Source: Cupriavidus sp. WKF15 (GTDB taxonomy: Bacteria > Pseudomonadota > Gammaproteobacteria > Burkholderiales > Burkholderiaceae). From it: DNA of 64,000 nt. The DNA lies in NCBI RefSeq assembly GCF_029278605.1, contig NZ_CP119574.1, forward strand, positions 186,001 to 250,000. The letters run 5' to 3'. This document shows positions 44,714 through 53,344 of this stretch, piece after piece; within the stretch, counting starts at the first letter, position 1, and each line of letters begins with the position of its first letter. Under the pieces are notes generated by a model. That model worked only from the letters and a program-made list of their open reading frames with translations. It made no database searches and was not told the origin of the DNA. A program made the translations under genes and the position numbers.

Positions 44714-45184
44714 CTATCCGACGGTTTCCCCGGCTACGGTGGCCCTAGAGGGCAGCATATTCGGACCGACGAGCCGCATGACGAGCTCGCCATGTTGGTT
44801 CTTCATATCGATCCTGACGCGCACGATACCCATCTCCGGAAGGTTCGGGGCCCTGTCTACATCAATGACCTGGTGCATAGTAGTCACGGTGTCACCCACC
44901 CGCACAGGCTTGAACCAACGCAACTCATCGATGCCAATCGATGTCAAGGGATTGTCAGGAACAATGGGGATATCCGGGCAGAGTCTTGAAGCAATCGCGG
45001 CAAGCTGCCAACCGCTTGCGACAATGCCTCCGAAAGGAGACTTCTGTGCAACCGCTGGATCGGTATGGAACGGCTGTGGATCGAATTTAAGGCCGAAGCT
45101 GACAATGTTCTCTAACGACAGCGTCAGTGTCGTGCCAACCCACGAGTCACCCACTTTGAAATCCTCAATATAGCCCATTACCAT
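44714..45184 (-). CDS. MaoC-like hot-dog-fold hydratase
   Basis: The 156-residue protein has the (R)-specific enoyl-CoA hydratase motif KFDPQPFHTDPAVAQKSPFG with catalytic Asp35 and His40, followed by GGIVASGWQLAAI. It should hydrate an enoyl-CoA or a related thioester. GGAAG lies before the ATG. A second MaoC-fold protein at 49265 lacks the histidine. It lies downstream of the truncated FadJ-like gene and upstream of the AraC gene. Confidence 0.88.
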   Translation of the reverse strand: MVMGYIEDFKVGDSWVGTTLTLSLENIVSFGLKFDPQPFHTDPAVAQKSPFGGIVASGWQLAAIASRLCPDIPIVPDNPLTSIGIDELRWFKPVRVGDTVTTMHQVIDVDRAPNLPEMGIVRVRIDMKNQHGELVMRLVGPNMLPSRATVAGETVG

Positions 45185-45239
45185 TGCAATTCTTCCGTTT
45201 TCGGACCGGTGCGGATCCAGTGCGCCCCAGTACTACATA

Positions 45240-45500
45240 GGTCATTCGAACATCGATCGTGATTCGGCACGCGTCACAAGTAGTTTCGCCGTCTTAAGTT
45301 TGCTCCCCATGGGATGCTTTCCAAACCCAGTGCGTTTGCGACGAGCATGGATCACCGCTGCTGCCAAGGGAAGCCGAATCGGGACGTAAACAAAACACAC
45401 ACGTAATGCCTTTCGGCAGAATGACGGCTCCTTCATAGACCAGCGAAGGTACCAGTCTGTTGACGATATCATCTGGGGGTGAGAGAGCGCGTCGGCAATC
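45240..45500 (-). pseudogene. Debris of a 3-hydroxyacyl-CoA dehydrogenase C-terminal domain
   Basis: Pieces of the FadB/FadJ C-terminal helical domain occur in three frames: DDIVNRLVPSLVYEGAVILP (matching the EIVERxxYALVNEGAxIL block), then CFVY, then GFPWQQR with a stop, and MLVANALGLESIPWG (matching GGPMFYADxxGL). Frame changes between these pieces make it non-functional. It lies 200 bases downstream of the hydratase gene on the same strand, where the dehydrogenase half of a fused protein would be expected. The NAD-binding domain is missing altogether. Confidence 0.6.
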
Positions 45501-45694
45501 CAATTTCCTCTCTGTTGCTTGCGATGAACTCCCGGCCCCTGGGTCCATCACCGGCTTGTGCCCTCCTTCGTCATGCCGGCACCACCCTATCCTTGTCTTC
45601 TAACCGAGGCGGCCCGCTCAGCAAAGCCGATCGGTGGGGCGTGAGAGTGGACTATCTCCGATATTTCGACTCGCCAGCGCCTCCGAGTCGATGT

Positions 45695-46558
45695 CTAGCC
45701 GAGATCAAGGCTGCTCAGATCCGAGACTACGAAGGGATCCACTGCCATTCCCCCGATCCTGCGTAGCAGCATCAAATTGAGGTATCGCTCCCGTTCGACT
45801 CGCAGGCCTTCTTCGAAGGTGAGCTTTGTTGTCGCCTCACAGCAATCGATCATGAATTGCCTCCCGTTATCCTCCGGAAACGTCCGGAGGACATCGGCAC
45901 GCAGTCCCGCAAACAGTTCCTGGACGTGCACGCTATCAACCTTCACGGGCAGGTCTCTTGTCCGGCGTGGGGGAACTCCCAGTTCAATAAAGCGCCGGGA
46001 AAACCTTCGCGCGCCATCAACTACATCGCCTTGTACCACTTCGTCGACTAGGCCCAATTCCTCCGCTTCATGCCCTGTGACAGCGGCCCCGGTAAGCATC
46101 ATGCGAGCTGCCTTCTCCATCGCGATCAACCTTGGCAGACGCTGCGTACCTCCAGCCCGTGGCAAAAAGCCGAAATTCACTTCTGGGAGTGCCAACCTGG
46201 CGTCCGGTGTCGCAATGCGGTAGTGCATTGCAAGCGCCAATTCAAGGCCCGCACCAAGGGCGTATCCATCGATCGCCGCAACAATGCACTTCTCGTATGC
46301 GTCGCAGATCTCAACAAGGTCATGCATCATCGGTGCCTGTATTTGCGCAGGGGTGTTGCATTCCCGGATCTCCGCGCCCCCACAGAATGGCAAAGCGCCA
46401 CCGGTTACCACGACCACTTTGATATCGTGGCGTTCCGCGATTCGCTGGAGCGCTTCGGAGAACAAGGCCCTTTGCTTGCTCGACAGACTATTTACTGGTG
46501 GGTTGTCAAACGTGATGACAGCCACACCGGCGTCAACATAGTCGACCTTCAAAACCAT
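45695..46558 (-). CDS. Enoyl-CoA hydratase, apparently the N-terminal half of a truncated FadJ-like protein
   Basis: The 287-residue protein has the crotonase core with both catalytic glutamates (YALGAGLELALAMHYRIA and ALPEVNFGFLPRAGGTQRLP). It ends in KLTFEEGLRVERERYLNLML, the linker helix typical of the fused hydratase/3-hydroxyacyl-CoA dehydrogenases, then in 20 unlike residues and a stop. The dehydrogenase half is only present as debris at 45240-45500. The hydratase domain may still fold and work. The ATG at MVLKVDY follows GGGGA. It is 108 bases downstream of the MFS gene. Confidence 0.82.
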   Translation of the reverse strand: MVLKVDYVDAGVAVITFDNPPVNSLSSKQRALFSEALQRIAERHDIKVVVVTGGALPFCGGAEIRECNTPAQIQAPMMHDLVEICDAYEKCIVAAIDGYALGAGLELALAMHYRIATPDARLALPEVNFGFLPRAGGTQRLPRLIAMEKAARMMLTGAAVTGHEAEELGLVDEVVQGDVVDGARRFSRRFIELGVPPRRTRDLPVKVDSVHVQELFAGLRADVLRTFPEDNGRQFMIDCCEATTKLTFEEGLRVERERYLNLMLLRRIGGMAVDPFVVSDLSSLDLG

Positions 46559-46666
46559 TCCAATCCCCAGACACGTTGATCGAACGACCATCTCGCTGTA
46601 GGGCTATCGCCGTCATCCTTTCGTCAAGGTGTTTGCCTCCGCCCTCAAGCGAGTAGAGGAATGCTC

Positions 46667-47908
46667 TCATGAGTACACTTGAAGTTCCTTTCCACGTGTC
46701 TCCGGCAGACTGACTGTGACGATGACCACCATCGCGTAGGCCCCCGCAGCCAAGACTGCAATGGCTTCGCCAAGTCCGATCTGAGTCGATAGGAGACCTG
46801 CCAGCGCCGGACACAAACCGCCGATTCCTCGACCTACGTTGTACTTGAACCCTTGGGCAGTCCCGCGAATGCGCGATGGGGACAGTTCTGTGAAGAATGC
46901 GCCCATGCCGCCTAAGCATCCGGATTGACTGAACCCGAGTACCGCACCGAGGGCCATCAGGCTGAACGACTCAAGCGGCAGATACATGTAGGCAAGCACG
47001 GTGATCGTAGACAGTATCGCGAAGACTACGAATGTCGGCCGTCTGCCAAACTTGTCACTCAGATTCGAGCTCACCATGTATCCCAGGAATGATCCGCATA
47101 TATTTACAAGCAGATAGATTCCGGTGTTGGAAACGGACAGCCCGTGGGTCAGCTTGAGATAGGTAGGTAGCCACGTCAAGATCGTATAGTTTCCGCCCAG
47201 TACGCCCGTAGCCAGCAGTGACGCAAGCACAGTGGTTCTCAGGTGTTGCGTTGAGAACAACTCACGCGCTCGTGCCGGTGCCGCTCCTGCCGCAATGGCC
47301 TTGCGGGTGGCTATGTACACATCCGGCTCTTCGACGTAACGGCGCACCGCAAAGACCAGGAAGGCCGGAAGCACGCCGATAAAGAACAGCACGCGCCATC
47401 CAATGGCGGCTGGAACAAGAGAGAAGATGACGCTGTAGAGGACCACTGCGGCGCCATAGCCAACAGACCATCCGCCCTGAACTAAGCCGACAGCCTTGCC
47501 TCTGTACTTCGCTTGAATCACCTCCCCCATCAATACCGCGCCGGCCGCCCACTCGCCACCGAACCCGAAGCCCTGCAGGGTGCGGACAACCAAGAGTTGC
47601 TCGTACGAGTTCGTCAAACCGCTTAGCAATGTGAAGAAGGAGAACCAAAGAATCGTCGCCTGTAGCACGCGGACGCGTCCAAAGCGATCGGAGAGCAATC
47701 CCGCCAGCCAGCCACCGCATGCTGAGCTAATCAGTGCGACGGTCGACAGAATTCCGGCCTCACCGGTGGTCAGTCCCCAAATGCCAATCAGCGTGGGAAT
47801 TGCTACGGCGTACAACTGCCCATCCATTGCGTCTAGCGCCCAACCAGCAAAGCACGCCCAGAAGGTACGCTGCTCCCGCTGACTGACCTTTTTATACCAG
47901 CCAAACAT
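46667..47908 (-). CDS. MFS transporter
   Basis: The 413-residue protein has 12 transmembrane segments with the AAHS/aromatic-acid-like pattern: FAGWALDAMDGQLYAVAIPT in helix 1, LLSDRFGRVRVLQATILWFS in loop 2-3, and GFGFGGEWAAGAVLMGEVIQ in helix 4-5. GAGGAG precedes the ATG at MFGWYKK; the extra eight codons upstream are unlikely to be used. It is followed by the truncated FadJ-like gene and preceded by the iron-type alcohol dehydrogenase; all are on the minus strand, suggesting one transcription unit. Confidence 0.88.
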   Translation of the reverse strand: MFGWYKKVSQREQRTFWACFAGWALDAMDGQLYAVAIPTLIGIWGLTTGEAGILSTVALISSACGGWLAGLLSDRFGRVRVLQATILWFSFFTLLSGLTNSYEQLLVVRTLQGFGFGGEWAAGAVLMGEVIQAKYRGKAVGLVQGGWSVGYGAAVVLYSVIFSLVPAAIGWRVLFFIGVLPAFLVFAVRRYVEEPDVYIATRKAIAAGAAPARARELFSTQHLRTTVLASLLATGVLGGNYTILTWLPTYLKLTHGLSVSNTGIYLLVNICGSFLGYMVSSNLSDKFGRRPTFVVFAILSTITVLAYMYLPLESFSLMALGAVLGFSQSGCLGGMGAFFTELSPSRIRGTAQGFKYNVGRGIGGLCPALAGLLSTQIGLGEAIAVLAAGAYAMVVIVTVSLPETRGKELQVYS

Positions 47909-48007
47909 TCTGTCTCCTCGCTTCGCAGCCAACGCGAGTGGTTAGCTCTGCGTTGGCAATAGTGTGTGGTCGGACCGAACCGTATCCGGTCCAATTCTCC
48001 ACTGTTA

Positions 48008-49180
48008 TCAGGCGATCGCGTTCAGGATTTCCAGGACTTCCTCCGACCCTGTTAGCTTGCGCGGATTGCTATGCACCCAGCGGTCGAGCATAGCGTTCTT
48101 CGCAATTAGCTCGAACTTGTCAGGAGTTACCCCAACCTTGTGGAGACGATCCGGCATTCCAAGGTAGCTAATCAAGTCGGCGACCAGATCTGCTGCTTCG
48201 CGCTTGGGGTCACCGAGCGCCTCGCTGATGAGCTTCTGCTTCGCTTCAGTCACCGGCTTGTTGAAGCGCAGGATCTCCGGAAGCGTCACGCAAGTACAAT
48301 GTCCGTGCGGAACGCCTGCCGTTCCAGCCAACACATGACCGATTCCATGGCTGGCCCCCATGGGGACGAGCGACCACATACCCATCTGAGACAACCACAT
48401 GCCCGCCTGCGCCTGCGCGCGCGCCTCGAGGTCCTCCGGGTTCGACTTTGTCCGCTTCAGCGCCTCCGGCAGGATACGCAGTGCCTGCAGGGCCGTGCCA
48501 TCTACAAAAGGACTTCCGAAAGGAGAGTAGAACGACTCGACGGCATGATCGACAGAACGCATGCCGGTAGACAACCAAAGCCCAAGCGGAGTGTGCAGCG
48601 TCAACGCGGGATCGAAAATCACCGTGCGTGGAATCATCAGTGGGTGGCGGATGCTCTGCTTCAGGTGCTTCACTGGATCGTTTGACCCCCCGCTCTGATG
48701 AAATTCACCACCAGAAAGCGTGGTGGGCACAGCGATCTGACGCACGGAGGGACCACGGAAAGCCGGCGCATCGACGATACCGGTCAGCGGGTCAGTCTTG
48801 AGCCGGAACGGTTCAAACTGATCCAGCTCCGTAATATTGTGCTCTAGGCAGAGTGCAATGTTTTTGCCCGCGTCGGTTATAGAACCGCCGCCAACGGATA
48901 CGATCAAGTCCGCATCCGCAGCACGCGCCACGGCGGCTCCCCGCAGCACCGCGTCACGCGGGATGTGGGCGGGGATGTCGTCATAAATTGCCGCGAACTT
49001 CTCTCCCAGGGCGGCCTTCAACTTGTCGATCTCGTCAGTCTTGTTGTGCAGCGTGTTGCTGACCAGCAGGAATACTCGCTGGGCGCCCAGCCTCTCCACC
49101 TCCTCAAGCACGACCTCAATATATGGGCGCCCGAAGTAGACGCGTTCCATGGGGGGGATGCTGAAATGACCTTGTCTCAT
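48008..49180 (-). CDS. Iron-type (group III) alcohol dehydrogenase, maleylacetate-reductase-like
   Basis: The 390-residue protein has the NAD-binding segment ADLIVSVGGGSITDAGKNIA and the metal-site residues of the family: Asp/His in GMRSVDHAVESFYSPFG, and histidines in ASHGIGHVLAGTAGVPHGHC. The opening YFGRPYIEVVLEEVERLGAQ and IAVPTTLSGGEFHQSGG resemble maleylacetate reductases and related short acid-reducing enzymes more than ethanol dehydrogenases. The ATG at 49180 has GGAG five bases upstream; an earlier GTG is less likely. It is first in the minus-strand unit with the MFS transporter. Confidence 0.86.
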   Translation of the reverse strand: MRQGHFSIPPMERVYFGRPYIEVVLEEVERLGAQRVFLLVSNTLHNKTDEIDKLKAALGEKFAAIYDDIPAHIPRDAVLRGAAVARAADADLIVSVGGGSITDAGKNIALCLEHNITELDQFEPFRLKTDPLTGIVDAPAFRGPSVRQIAVPTTLSGGEFHQSGGSNDPVKHLKQSIRHPLMIPRTVIFDPALTLHTPLGLWLSTGMRSVDHAVESFYSPFGSPFVDGTALQALRILPEALKRTKSNPEDLEARAQAQAGMWLSQMGMWSLVPMGASHGIGHVLAGTAGVPHGHCTCVTLPEILRFNKPVTEAKQKLISEALGDPKREAADLVADLISYLGMPDRLHKVGVTPDKFELIAKNAMLDRWVHSNPRKLTGSEEVLEILNAIA

Positions 49181-49264
49181 ACTCACTCCGTTATAGGTAA
49201 ATGGTTTAGGGAATTTCCTTGCTGAACGGATGCCGAGGCAGATTCAGCAAACTTGGGATGGTGC

Positions 49265-49732
49265 TCAAGCGCGTACCGGCACTCGTGTCAAGACTTTCAT
49301 TTCCAATACGATGTCGCCGATCTGGTCCTCTGCCAGCAGTTTTGTCGTCACGACCCCGCGGTCTGGCTTCGATGAAGAGCGTCGTAGGTCGATGATTTCG
49401 CGCCGGAACGTTAGGGTCGTACCCGGGCGCACGGGCTTTAGCCATCGAATCTCGTCCGCGCCCATGCCTATGATTGGTGTGGTCCCCAGCGTTTGCGCGC
49501 GTACAAACTCACGCATGGCGATGGCAATCAGATGCCAGCCGCTCGCAACGATCTCCTCCTCGGCTTCTTGATTCGCCTTGGCGACGTTGACGAAGGTTCC
49601 TTGCAATGCCCCGCAAGCGAGGTCGAATGCCCTGATGTCGTCCCCAGAAATGGGGATGGGTTTCGAACACCAGACTTCGCCTATGGCGAGGTCATCGAGG
49701 TAGCGATCCGTTGTCTTCTGGCCTGGACCCAT
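49265..49732 (-). CDS. MaoC-fold protein lacking the catalytic histidine
   Basis: The 155-residue protein aligns with the MaoC-like hydratase at 44714 over the whole fold (VASGWHLIAIAM, GADEIRWLKPVRPGTTLTFR). The active-site segment that reads FDPQPFHTD there is FDLACGALQGTF here, so the catalytic histidine is absent and hydratase activity is doubtful. It may act as a thioester-binding subunit or a partner of another MaoC chain. The start at MGPGQK was set by GGAG seven bases upstream. It is divergent from the GcvA-type LysR gene. Confidence 0.78.
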   Translation of the reverse strand: MGPGQKTTDRYLDDLAIGEVWCSKPIPISGDDIRAFDLACGALQGTFVNVAKANQEAEEEIVASGWHLIAIAMREFVRAQTLGTTPIIGMGADEIRWLKPVRPGTTLTFRREIIDLRRSSSKPDRGVVTTKLLAEDQIGDIVLEMKVLTRVPVRA

Positions 49733-49877
49733 CAGCATGCTCCAATGATGGCTCGCACCTGACGCATTCAACGCACCCTGCAACGAACCTACTTCGCGAG
49801 CCTATGGACTCGAACTCTTTCGATAAGTATCCATGCCTCTATCCGCATCGAGCCAGCGATATTTTTTGACTGAGGGC

Positions 49878-49892
49878 GTTAGCCTGACTAAC
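49878..49892. promoter_or_regulatory. LysR-type inverted repeat GTTAG-N5-CTAAC
   Basis: Perfect 5-bp arms lie 12 bases before the ATG of the LysR gene at 49904 and 146 bases from the start of the divergent MaoC-fold gene. The position suits autoregulation by the LysR protein. Short arms make it tentative. Confidence 0.5.
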
Positions 49893-49903
49893 ATGTACGC
49901 ACC

Positions 49904-50785
49904 ATGCGTCTACCTCCGCTAAATACGTTTCGCTTCTTTGAGATCGCAGCTCGCCATCGGAACTTCACGCGGGCAGCCGAGGAGCTCCATGTCACGCACG
50001 GCGCCGTCAGTCAACAGATCAAAGCGCTGGAAGAAGCCGTCGGCAAGCAGCTTTTTTTTAGACGGTCTGGAGAGATGCGCCTGACTCCTGAGGGAGCCGA
50101 GCTTTTGAGGTATGTGTCGGAGGCCTTCTCAAAGCTGAATGAAGGAATCGAGAGCACGCGAGGGCACAGCTCGCCTAGACGGTTGACTATCAACTCGCAT
50201 CCGGCGTTTGCCGCCCGCTGGCTGGCGCCTCGCCTGCATTCGTTCAGTGATCTCTACCCCGAGATGGAGATCCGTGTCCGGACGTCGCTGACGCTGACCA
50301 ACTTCAAGACTGGGGGTATCGATCTAGCTATCCGCTTTGGGAACGGCGAATGGCCTAGTCTGGTTACTCACAAGCTGATGGACGAGGCGCTTTTCCCCGT
50401 TTGCAGTCCAACCTTCAATCGAGGAAAGGTACCCCAAAGTGCGGAGGAGATTGCGGCCTCAAGGCTGCTTCATGATGAGCGATTTCCGTGGGCTTTGTGG
50501 TTCAAATCGATCGGCAAGACATCGTACGTGCCGCGTCGGGAAGGGATAGCGTTCACTGACGCCAGCCTCCTTCTGCAGAGCGCACTGGCAGGCCATGGAA
50601 TTGCCTTGGGGCGAATGCGGCTTTGTGAAGATGAGTTGATCCGGGGAACGTTGCTCAGATTGCGAGTGGACGTCCTGCCCATAAGTGACGCGTACTACGT
50701 CGTGTACCCGGAGCAGCATGCCAGCCGCTCGCAGGTGGGGGATTTTATGGCCTGGCTCGCCCTTCAACTTCCAGGCCGCGTCTAG
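49904..50785 (+). CDS. GcvA-type LysR regulator
   Basis: The 293-residue protein opens with LPPLNTFRFFEIAARHRNFT and RAAEELHVTHGAVSQQIKAL, the sequence pattern of the GcvA/AmpR subfamily, followed by a substrate-binding domain with INSHPAFAARWLAPRL and IDLAIRFGNGEWP. It is divergent from the histidine-less MaoC gene, with a short inverted repeat between. Its 3' end is one base from the end of the convergent acyl-CoA ligase gene. Confidence 0.9.
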   Translation: MRLPPLNTFRFFEIAARHRNFTRAAEELHVTHGAVSQQIKALEEAVGKQLFFRRSGEMRLTPEGAELLRYVSEAFSKLNEGIESTRGHSSPRRLTINSHPAFAARWLAPRLHSFSDLYPEMEIRVRTSLTLTNFKTGGIDLAIRFGNGEWPSLVTHKLMDEALFPVCSPTFNRGKVPQSAEEIAASRLLHDERFPWALWFKSIGKTSYVPRREGIAFTDASLLLQSALAGHGIALGRMRLCEDELIRGTLLRLRVDVLPISDAYYVVYPEQHASRSQVGDFMAWLALQLPGRV

Positions 50786-50786
50786 A

Positions 50787-52319
50787 TCAACTCGCCGTGC
50801 TTGCTGCACGCTCCTTCAGTTCAGCCTTGCGGATCTTTCCGCTTGTCAGCAACGGCAGCGAAGGCAGGAAGACGATCTCGGCGGGGCGCTTGTAGGGGGA
50901 CAATCGCGGCTTCAGCCACTCCAGCAGTTCCCGGGTGGTCGCCTGCATGTTCTTGCGTAGCTCGACGAATGCCACCACCTCCTCATTGAGCGCCACATTT
51001 CGACCGACGACGGCCGACCGAGCAACCGACGGATGCATGTTCAAGGCTGTTTCAACCTCGAGCGGGTAGACGTTGAAGCCCGAACGGATGATTACGTCCT
51101 TTAGACGACCGACCAAGTGAACATTCCCGTCTACATCGACACTGGCCAAGTCTCCGGTCTTGAGCCATCCGTCTTGAAGTACCTCATTTGACGCGGCCGC
51201 ATTGCGGAAATAGCCTTGCATGACATTCGGGCCCTTCACCCACAATTCTCCGGACTCACCCTGCGCAACGTCTTGTCCGCTCAGATCGACTATACGGATG
51301 CTGATTCCCGGGATTGCTGGTCCTACGGACGCGTCCTTGCGGTGGTCCTCGAGGCGAGTATGGCAAATCGTGGGCGAGGTCTCCGTCATCCCGTAGCCAT
51401 TATTTAACGGAAGTCCAAAGAGGTCCTCTACCGAAGCCTTCAGCGTTGGATCAAGTGGTGATCCACCGGCATAGAGATAGCGAAGTCGATGCTTCAGTCC
51501 GCTACGGCCTTCGGCTTTGAGAAAGCCGAGCAGTCCGGTGTACATTGCCTGGACTCCCTGGAACAGCGAAACCGAGGATGATTCCAGCGCATTGACCAGG
51601 TGAGCAACTTCAAATCGAGGTACCACCAGCACCGACCCACCAGCAATTAGTGTACTGAGCATAACGCTGGTCAACCCCATGGTGTGCGACATGGGCAGTG
51701 CAGCGTAGCTTCGATCCCGTTCGGTCAGGCCGCGATAGCGCGCCATGGTGGATCCGCTGAATATCAGGTTTGAATGGCTGAGCATGACTCCCTTGGGTGC
51801 CCCGGTGGTGCCCGACGTGTAGATCAGTGCCGCAATCTCGTCCATGCCTTCATCACGAGAGGCGTCTTGCGGAGCCCGCCACAAATGAAGGCATCCCAGC
51901 TCCGGCAGGTCCCACGAGCGCGCGTTATAGGTCCTCGCATGCTCTTCTGCGGCGTTCATTCCTGCAGGCAAGAAGGCCATGACCTGGGGATCGCAGTGCT
52001 CACGTATTCCTTCAATCTCCCCCTGAGAAAGTCGTGCATTAACTACGACTGGACACGCGCCAGTCGCTCCCACCGCGAAAAGGAAGACCACGAGTGCAAG
52101 GCTATTCTCCCCGACCAGCATCACCCGATGTGCCGGCATCACTCCATGTTCCGTCAGTAGCGTCTTAACCCTATCGATGTGATCCTGCAGGGCAGAGTAA
52201 GTCAGCGCGAGATTGTCGTCGAGCAGCGCTATCGCTTCAGGCGACCTTTGTGCCCAGTACGCTGGCACATCATGAATCCTGGAAAAGGGAGAATCAAAAG
52301 ACTGAGGAACTGTATTCAT
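50787..52319 (-). CDS. AMP-dependent acyl-CoA synthetase
   Basis: The 510-residue enzyme has all class I adenylate-forming motifs: AALIYTSGTTGAPKGVMLSH, the YGMTETSPT block after the acyl pocket, LKTGDLASVDVDGNVHLVGR, IIRSGFNVYPLEVE and the catalytic lysine in LTSGKIRKAEL close to the C-terminus. Start at MNTVPQ with GAGAGG upstream. It resembles the ligase at 4663 in architecture (about equal length) but is clearly a separate lineage. It is 51 bases downstream of the IclR gene on the same strand, hence probably under IclR control. Confidence 0.92.
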   Translation of the reverse strand: MNTVPQSFDSPFSRIHDVPAYWAQRSPEAIALLDDNLALTYSALQDHIDRVKTLLTEHGVMPAHRVMLVGENSLALVVFLFAVGATGACPVVVNARLSQGEIEGIREHCDPQVMAFLPAGMNAAEEHARTYNARSWDLPELGCLHLWRAPQDASRDEGMDEIAALIYTSGTTGAPKGVMLSHSNLIFSGSTMARYRGLTERDRSYAALPMSHTMGLTSVMLSTLIAGGSVLVVPRFEVAHLVNALESSSVSLFQGVQAMYTGLLGFLKAEGRSGLKHRLRYLYAGGSPLDPTLKASVEDLFGLPLNNGYGMTETSPTICHTRLEDHRKDASVGPAIPGISIRIVDLSGQDVAQGESGELWVKGPNVMQGYFRNAAASNEVLQDGWLKTGDLASVDVDGNVHLVGRLKDVIIRSGFNVYPLEVETALNMHPSVARSAVVGRNVALNEEVVAFVELRKNMQATTRELLEWLKPRLSPYKRPAEIVFLPSLPLLTSGKIRKAELKERAASTAS

Positions 52320-52370
52320 TGAACACCTCTCGGTAACACCACTACTGCGACGCACTCGCTTGCGTCAACA

Positions 52371-53165
52371 TCAAATCGGCCGCATGGCTGCATCAACATT
52401 CCGCACGAGGTTTACCAGCCGTGGCCCCCACACCTCTGAAAGTTGGCCTTCTGGCAACTGATATGCCGGGCCGCAGATGTTGAATGCCAGAACAGCGGTT
52501 CCGTCAGGGGCGCGATACGGTATGCCTACGGCGTTGACATCGCTCTGCCATTCACCAACGGAGATGCAAAAGCCCGATCGCTCGTAATACTTCAGCCCCT
52601 GTTCAAGCGACTGCCGGTTCGAGCGACTATCGGAAGACTGACCGTCAGCGAGTGAAGTTAACAAGTGCTCTCTTGCCTGCTCGTCAAGGCCACAAAAATA
52701 GGCTCGACCAAGAGCGGACGTCGCCAACGGCACCCGCGAGCCCGTCGAAAGGCGGAAATTCTGGTTTGCGGCACTCGCACAGCTTTCGACATAGACCATG
52801 GTGTGCCGGTCCCGTGCAGCGATACCTACCGATGCAGAGCACTGCTCGGCTAGCTCTCGCAAAAACGGCCTGGCAATCTGACGCAGGCCCATCGAACCAA
52901 GGGCCGAGAAACCGAGACAAAGCAATCCGGTCCCAAGGTAGTAACGCTCCTGGACGAGCGAATACTCCAGATACCCCTGCGCGACCAAGGTATGTAGAAG
53001 GCGGGACACCGTAGCTTTGGGCAAGCCGGTGCGGTCTACCAAATCCTGCATGCTGAGAAAGCGTTGAGACGAACGGAAACACTCAAGCAACTGCAGCCCT
53101 CTTGCAAGTGCAGATACTTGCTCTTTGTCTCCCGAATCCTTACTGAGAAGGCTAACTTTCCCCAT
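52371..53165 (-). CDS. IclR-family transcriptional regulator
   Basis: The 264-residue protein has the N-terminal winged helix (SMQDLVDRTGLPKATVSRLL, about residues 38-60) and the C-terminal GAF-like ligand domain with QSDVNAVGIPYRAPDGTAVL near the end. The ATG at 53165 has GGAGG five bases upstream; the frame opens earlier with a TTG. It is divergent from the nitronate monooxygenase gene, with an IclR-type palindrome at 53296 between, and precedes the acyl-CoA ligase on its own strand. It probably controls both directions. Confidence 0.9.
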   Translation of the reverse strand: MGKVSLLSKDSGDKEQVSALARGLQLLECFRSSQRFLSMQDLVDRTGLPKATVSRLLHTLVAQGYLEYSLVQERYYLGTGLLCLGFSALGSMGLRQIARPFLRELAEQCSASVGIAARDRHTMVYVESCASAANQNFRLSTGSRVPLATSALGRAYFCGLDEQAREHLLTSLADGQSSDSRSNRQSLEQGLKYYERSGFCISVGEWQSDVNAVGIPYRAPDGTAVLAFNICGPAYQLPEGQLSEVWGPRLVNLVRNVDAAMRPI

Positions 53166-53295
53166 CCACCCCTCCAATAACGGTACATATGTTCTGAAAT
53201 TGTAGCATCTAACCCGATGCTTAGCACTACCACAGATACAAAACTAATGTTGACAGGGGTATCCTTGCTGGAATACGCTTCATTTGCACGTTTAT

Positions 53296-53313
53296 ATGGA
53301 ACCACTGTTCCAT
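53296..53313. promoter_or_regulatory. IclR-type operator ATGGAAC-CACT-GTTCCAT
   Basis: Perfect 7-bp arms with a 4-base spacer lie 32 bases before the ATG of the nitronate monooxygenase and 131 bases from the IclR start. The TGGAAC/GTTCCA core matches the general form of IclR-family boxes (TGGAA...TTCCA). It overlaps the expected promoter of the monooxygenase gene. Confidence 0.7.
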
Positions 53314-53344
53314 TTTAAAGAATCCACCAGCACCGGAAATTAGC

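Noticed and set aside
53268..53285. GTATCC-N5-GGAATAC near-palindrome in the IclR/monooxygenase promoter
   Set aside because: It resembles the ATTCC-N8-GGAAT site, but its spacing is different and one arm base is off, so it was not added to that group.
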